From: UBA6049 sp965662345
GTDB lineage: Bacteria; Bacteroidota; Bacteroidia; Flavobacteriales_G; Salibacteraceae
Assembly: GCA_965662345.1 (NCBI GenBank)
Contig: CBFIHE010000053.1
Coordinates: forward strand, 1-7,795
Reading direction: 5' to 3'
Length of the DNA stretch: 7,795 nucleotides
Shown here: positions 4,900 to 7,795 of the stretch, in pieces
Position numbering within the stretch: the first letter of the stretch is position 1
Layout of the letters: each line of letters opens with the position of its first letter
Program-made: the position numbers and the translations under genes
Notes under the pieces: model-generated
Told to the model about the DNA's origin: nothing
Database searches by the model: none
The model's input: the letters and a program-made list of their open reading frames with translations, nothing else

Positions 4900-5978
4900 G
4901 CATCATAGTCTACTTCTATCTCTGGCGAAGTAGGAACAGACTGGCAAGTAAGAACAAAACCTTCTTGTACCTCTTCATCAGTTAAAGTGTAGTTCATCCG
5001 CATATTTACTGATCCCTTATTCACTTTAGCTATACAGGAGCTGCATACGCCTCCACGGCAAGAGTAAGGGGCATCAATATCTGCTTTCAATGCGGCATCT
5101 AGTACTGTAATTCCTTTTGGTACGGTGATATCGAATTCTTCATCATCAACCAAAATATGAACCTTAGCATCTTGTTCCTCGCCAGAGGGTTCAACAGCTT
5201 CTTCGTCTTCTGGTGCGCTGAAATACTCAAAATGAACTTGATCTTGCGGCACACGAATGGTTTCCAACGCCATTTTTGCTTGATCCATTAACCCATTTGG
5301 ACCACATAAGAAGAAATCATGATCAATACCTAGCTCTATAAGCTGATTAAACCATACTAGTATTCTTTTTCTATCTGGCCTTCCTGTGAGCAAGGCCCCA
5401 TTCTCTCTTTGCTGAGATGACTCTTTGTTTGTAGGCTGTGTAAACACATGATGAACCTTGAACCGATCTGGGTTGCTCATTTGGAGTCTATCAAGCTCAT
5501 CTTTAAAAATGATATTCTCTTCACTTCGGTTTACGTAAAACAACGTACATCTACTTTGTGATTCTACGTCTAGGAGGGATTTCAATATAGACAGCACAGG
5601 TGTAATACCGCTCCCTCCAGCAATGAATACATAACTATTTATTCTTCCTCTTGAGGCACCGGATACAAATGTACCTTCAGGTGTACTCACAGAAATGCTA
5701 TCTCCTTGTTTAACAGAGTCGTTCAAGAAATTAGATACCTTACCTCCTTCTACTCGTTTCACTGCAATGCGATGCTCTTGATCTGTATCAGGAGAACTAC
5801 AAAGTGAATAAGACCTTCTTACCTTTTCCCCTTCAACTTCAAGATCTAGAGAAATGTATTGACCCGCCTCATACTTGTAATAGGTTTGTAAGTCTTGTGG
5901 AATATCAAAAGAGATACTTACTGTATCCGTAGTTTCTTGTTTAATATCGGCTATGCGCAGTGTATGAAAATCAGCCAT
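4896..5978 (-). CDS. Ferredoxin-NAD(P)H reductase, PaaE-like (oxygenase reductase component)
   Basis: This 360-residue cytoplasmic electron-transfer flavoprotein has three modules in order. The FAD-binding barrel has R-R-S-Y-S-L-C-S (54-61). The NAD(P)H-binding domain has G-G-S-G-I-T-P (121-127) and C-G-P-N-G-L-M-D (225-232). An acidic linker (about 256-270) leads to a plant-type 2Fe-2S ferredoxin domain with Cys307, Cys312, Cys315 and Cys345 (C-x4-C-x2-C-x29-C), all cluster ligands present. This order and length match PaaE/PaaK, the reductase of phenylacetyl-CoA epoxidase, and related reductases that feed di-iron oxygenases. No oxygenase subunit or other phenylacetate gene lies in the window, so the partner is unknown and the symbol paaE is not assigned. 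It is a single gene behind a TAnnTTTG-type element and converges on yebC. The ATG at 5978 gives a normal N-terminus (F-H-T-L-R-I-x-x-I). Confidence 0.9.
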   Translation of the reverse strand: MADFHTLRIADIKQETTDTVSISFDIPQDLQTYYKYEAGQYISLDLEVEGEKVRRSYSLCSSPDTDQEHRIAVKRVEGGKVSNFLNDSVKQGDSISVSTPEGTFVSGASRGRINSYVFIAGGSGITPVLSILKSLLDVESQSRCTLFYVNRSEENIIFKDELDRLQMSNPDRFKVHHVFTQPTNKESSQQRENGALLTGRPDRKRILVWFNQLIELGIDHDFFLCGPNGLMDQAKMALETIRVPQDQVHFEYFSAPEDEEAVEPSGEEQDAKVHILVDDEEFDITVPKGITVLDAALKADIDAPYSCRGGVCSSCIAKVNKGSVNMRMNYTLTDEEVQEGFVLTCQSVPTSPEIEVDYDA

Positions 5979-5995
5979 GGTGTGTAATTTGAATG

Positions 5996-6003
5996 CAAAT
6001 GTA
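5996..6003 (-). promoter_or_regulatory. Probable -7 promoter element of the ferredoxin reductase gene
   Basis: On the minus strand TACATTTG (6003 to 5996) matches TAnnTTTG exactly, 17 bases before the ATG at 5978, predicting a short leader of about 12 bases. A -33 TTTG at the usual spacing is not present (the nearest, at 6032-6029, is about 25 bases away), so support is partial. Confidence 0.45.
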
Positions 6004-6020
6004 GCTTTTGATTGTTGTTG

Positions 6021-6054
6021 AAAAAGAACAAAGTGAATTGCCTTAAGTTCACTT
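6021..6054 (-). terminator. Weak intrinsic terminator after the unrecognised gene downstream of aat
   Basis: On the minus strand AAGTGAA (6054-6048) pairs with TTCACTT (6037-6031) across a 10-base loop, followed by TGTTCTTTTT (6030-6021). The stem contains the TGA stop of the upstream gene. The 7-bp AT-rich stem makes it a weak candidate, but its position between two same-strand genes and the T-rich tail fit a terminator separating aat's transcript from the reductase gene. Confidence 0.4.
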
Positions 6055-6702
6055 CGCCAACGCTTTGCTTTGAATTACACGGGCTTTCTCTTTTCTAAGT
6101 CTTAAAACCTGCTTTTCAGTGAGATCTTGCCAAGAATTTTTATGTATTGAACCCAGCGGATTTTCTTTGATATTTGTAGCTCCTGCAAGCTTGAGTAGTG
6201 CTACTGAACCTAGCTGATCAGATTGCTTAGTCATATCTAAATCGCCTGACTCTATGCTGTTTAGCGCCAATTCACCTACAACAGACTCATAATTATACTG
6301 GCAAGAAGCTACCCTTCTGATTGCACGGGCTAAGGATAAACAATCTAATGATTGAGCCATTTCTTGCTTCGCAAGCACAAGTTTACTCTCGTATGACTTC
6401 ACAAGCTGTTCTATGCTTGATTCCTCAGATATACCAAAAGCAAGAAGTGAATCTGCGAGCTTGGGGAATTCCATTGATTTATCTGGAAACTGATGGTTAA
6501 TCTCTTCTTCAAATATCATATACTCCGCTTCGTGTAATCTCCTCAGCTTTGTGATACGAGCTAGAAAAACCCTTGGTACAACTTCCATACGAAGCAACTC
6601 GTGTTTTACATCAAAAACAGCCTGTTCTAACGCATCCTCTACATCTTCAGCTTGTGCTTGAGGTGATAACTTCAACAGAGCAAGTGCTTCTTGGGTAGTC
6701 AT
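6049..6702 (-). CDS. Unrecognised helical protein translationally coupled to aat
   Basis: I do not recognise this 217-residue protein. It is predicted soluble and largely alpha-helical, with no signal peptide or membrane segment. The N-terminus (T-T-Q-E-A-L-A-L-L-K-L-S-P-x-A-x-A-E-D-V-E-D-A-L-E-Q-A, then F-D-V-K-H-E-L-L) resembles the first helices of a J-domain, where a short L-x-L-x-P-x-A turn precedes an amphipathic helix. There is no HPD motif, so DnaK stimulation is not expected. The later part is rich in charged helices and ends in a basic tail (L-R-L-R-K-E-K-A-R). The frame extends six codons further to a TTG at 6720. The ATG at 6702 is preferred because it forms an ATGA overlap (6702-6699) with the aat stop, the classic arrangement for coupled translation. 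Its function may therefore relate to aat's or simply share its expression. Confidence 0.75.
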   Translation of the reverse strand: MTTQEALALLKLSPQAQAEDVEDALEQAVFDVKHELLRMEVVPRVFLARITKLRRLHEAEYMIFEEEINHQFPDKSMEFPKLADSLLAFGISEESSIEQLVKSYESKLVLAKQEMAQSLDCLSLARAIRRVASCQYNYESVVGELALNSIESGDLDMTKQSDQLGSVALLKLAGATNIKENPLGSIHKNSWQDLTEKQVLRLRKEKARVIQSKALAK

Positions 6703-7388
6703 GATATCCAATTTGTCCAAGGCCCAATCGGGGTCACAAAATCTAGCAGTACCTCTAAGTGAGCCAAAAACCGATCTCTGTTAATTAGTTCGGCTCCTAA
6801 ACTCTCAAGATGGCGGGTATAAACTTGACAGTCTATCAACTCAATTCCTTGTTTATTCATCTCTCTTACTAGCGTAATAAATCCGGCTTTAGAAGCGTTA
6901 CTTACCCTGCTAAACATTGATTCTCCATAAAACACCTTGCCAATGCACAGGCCATATAGGCCGCCAACTAATTTCTCATCTTGCCAAACTTCAACCGAAT
7001 GAGCAGTGCCTTTTTCGTGCGCATACTTAAAGCTATCTATTACCTCTTTGGTAATCCATGTTCCGTCTTGGTCTGGTCTTGGTGTAGTCATACATGAACG
7101 AATAACTTGTTCAAAATCTGTGTCAAAGGTGACTTTGAATAGATTTTTATTCAAAACCTGCCGCATGCTCTTTGAGACCTTCAACTTTTTTGGATAAAGG
7201 ATAAATCTAGGGTCTGGCGACCACCATAAAATTGGGGTATCTTCTCCGTACCAAGGAAAAATACCTTGATGATATGCTGCCATCAACCGCTCGTACCGTA
7301 GGTCTCCTCCAACTGCTAATAACCCTTCGCTGTTCGCCATATGAACAGGGGGAAACAGAATTTCATCAGATAGTTCTACTATGGGCAA
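6699..7388 (-). CDS. aat: Leucyl/phenylalanyl-tRNA-protein transferase (TTG start)
   Basis: Aat adds Leu or Phe from aminoacyl-tRNA to proteins with N-terminal Arg or Lys, marking them for the ClpS/Clp protease N-degron pathway in the cytoplasm. All family blocks are present in this 229-residue protein: G-L-L-A-V-G-G-D-L (22-30), G-I-F-P-W-Y (42-47), W-W-S-P-D-P-R (55-61), G-T-W-I-T (109-113), H-S-V-E-V-W (130-135), G-G-L-Y-G (142-146), F-Y-G-E-S-M-F-S (153-160) and L-I-D-C-Q-V (184-189). The length compares with 234 in E. coli. The start codon is TTG at 7388. The resulting N-terminus MPIVELSDEILFPP aligns with MRLVQLSRHSIAFPS of E. coli Aat, whereas the first ATG (17 codons in) would remove the conserved F-P-P. 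The aldo/keto reductase gene ends 26 bases upstream on the same strand, and the next gene overlaps by ATGA, so a three-gene operon is likely. Confidence 0.95.
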   Translation of the reverse strand: MPIVELSDEILFPPVHMANSEGLLAVGGDLRYERLMAAYHQGIFPWYGEDTPILWWSPDPRFILYPKKLKVSKSMRQVLNKNLFKVTFDTDFEQVIRSCMTTPRPDQDGTWITKEVIDSFKYAHEKGTAHSVEVWQDEKLVGGLYGLCIGKVFYGESMFSRVSNASKAGFITLVREMNKQGIELIDCQVYTRHLESLGAELINRDRFLAHLEVLLDFVTPIGPWTNWIS

Positions 7389-7414
7389 AACAAACAGTTT
7401 TGGGTTTTTTAGTC

Positions 7415-7795
7415 TTAGAATTTGGGAAACTCAGGTGTATTTCCCAATATTTCTTCAATCCTGTCCATTACCTCATCTGTGAGTAGTGGCAAGACTTCTA
7501 ACGCTTTTAAGTTACTTTCTAGCTGACTCACTTTTGTAGCGCCAGTTATGGCGGTGCTCACGTTAGGGTTTTTCAATACCCAGGCAAGTGCTAGGTTTGG
7601 CATATTTGTCCCTAATTCTTGAGCAAAACGAGTAAGCTCTCTCACCACACTTAATTTCTCTTCTACTACCACTTTGTCTTTGAGCCAATCTAATTCTTGT
7701 AGGCCTAAACGCGTTTTATCCGGAAAACCATCATTGTATTTACCTGTTAGAATTCCGCTCATTAGCGGAGACCAAATGGTAGTACCCAAGCCTTC
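7415..7795 (-). CDS. Aldo/keto reductase, C-terminal part, 5' end outside window
   Basis: The last 126 residues of an NADP(H)-dependent aldo/keto reductase, most similar in pattern to the potassium-channel beta-subunit-like / YghZ-like group. The frame is open to the window edge (E-G-L-G-T-T-I-W-S-P-L). The TTG at 7789 is an internal leucine, not a start. Visible cofactor-binding features are W-S-P-L-M-S-G-I-L-T-G-K-Y-N-D-G at the beta-strand that contacts the nicotinamide/phosphate, and near the end A-L-A-W-V-L-K-N-P-N-V ... A-I-T-G-A-T-K-V-S-Q-L-E-S-N-L, where the S-Q-x3-N-type residues hold the adenosine part of NADP. The catalytic Tyr/Lys/His/Asp residues lie in the missing N-terminal half. 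The physiological substrate cannot be told. It is the upstream partner of aat in a probable operon. Confidence 0.9.
   Translation of the reverse strand, partial: EGLGTTIWSPLMSGILTGKYNDGFPDKTRLGLQELDWLKDKVVVEEKLSVVRELTRFAQELGTNMPNLALAWVLKNPNVSTAITGATKVSQLESNLKALEVLPLLTDEVMDRIEEILGNTPEFPKF

Noticed and set aside
6703..6720. TTG at 6720 as start of the gene downstream of aat
   Set aside because: The ATG at 6702 overlaps the aat stop as ATGA, a much better supported start than a TTG six codons earlier.

Overview
The window looks like an ordinary chromosomal stretch of a Bacteroidota bacterium, most likely a flavobacterium-like lineage. The evidence is the moderately AT-rich DNA, A-rich leaders without clear Shine-Dalgarno sites, several matches to the Bacteroidota promoter pattern (TTTG, about 19-20 bases, then TAnnTTTG), and the protein families present. 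I found no phage, transposon, CRISPR, tRNA or rRNA signal.

Layout. Positions 1-437 hold the 3' end of dihydrolipoyl dehydrogenase (lpdA), closed by a strong intrinsic terminator. A non-coding stretch of about 240 bases (438-678) follows, with a compound GC-rich inverted repeat at 548-597. Next on the + strand are a PAPS-type sulfotransferase (679-1425) and a small DUF962/Mpo1-like membrane protein (1461-1940). The latter converges on a DUF427 protein (1937-2230, -), and the two stop codons overlap by 4 bases. A non-coding interval of about 170 bases with a 14-bp direct repeat and a well-formed promoter precedes a YceI-domain lipoprotein (2402-3052, +). Its terminator abuts the stop of a YeiH-type membrane transporter (3101-4075, -). 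A 113-bp divergent intergenic region then leads to a YebC/PmpR/TACO1 protein (4189-4899, +), which again overlaps a convergent gene by 4 bases at the stop codons. That gene is a PaaE-like ferredoxin-NAD(P)H reductase (4896-5978, -). The right end is a minus-strand run: a partial aldo/keto reductase (7415-7795), aat (6699-7388), and an unrecognised helical protein (6049-6702) whose ATG overlaps the aat stop as ATGA.

How the genes relate. Most are single transcription units with housekeeping or general metabolic roles and do not form one pathway. The only probable operon is aldo/keto reductase - aat - hypothetical. Two start sites matter. aat most likely begins at TTG (7388), because the N-terminus aligns with E. 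coli Aat from there. The hypothetical protein most likely begins at the ATG at 6702, not at the upstream TTG.

I looked for a new multi-gene system and do not see one. The items most worth a second look are regulatory-scale: an inverted repeat over the yebC promoter and leader, direct repeats over the yceI promoter, the 548-597 structured element, and the uncharacterised protein coupled to aat.
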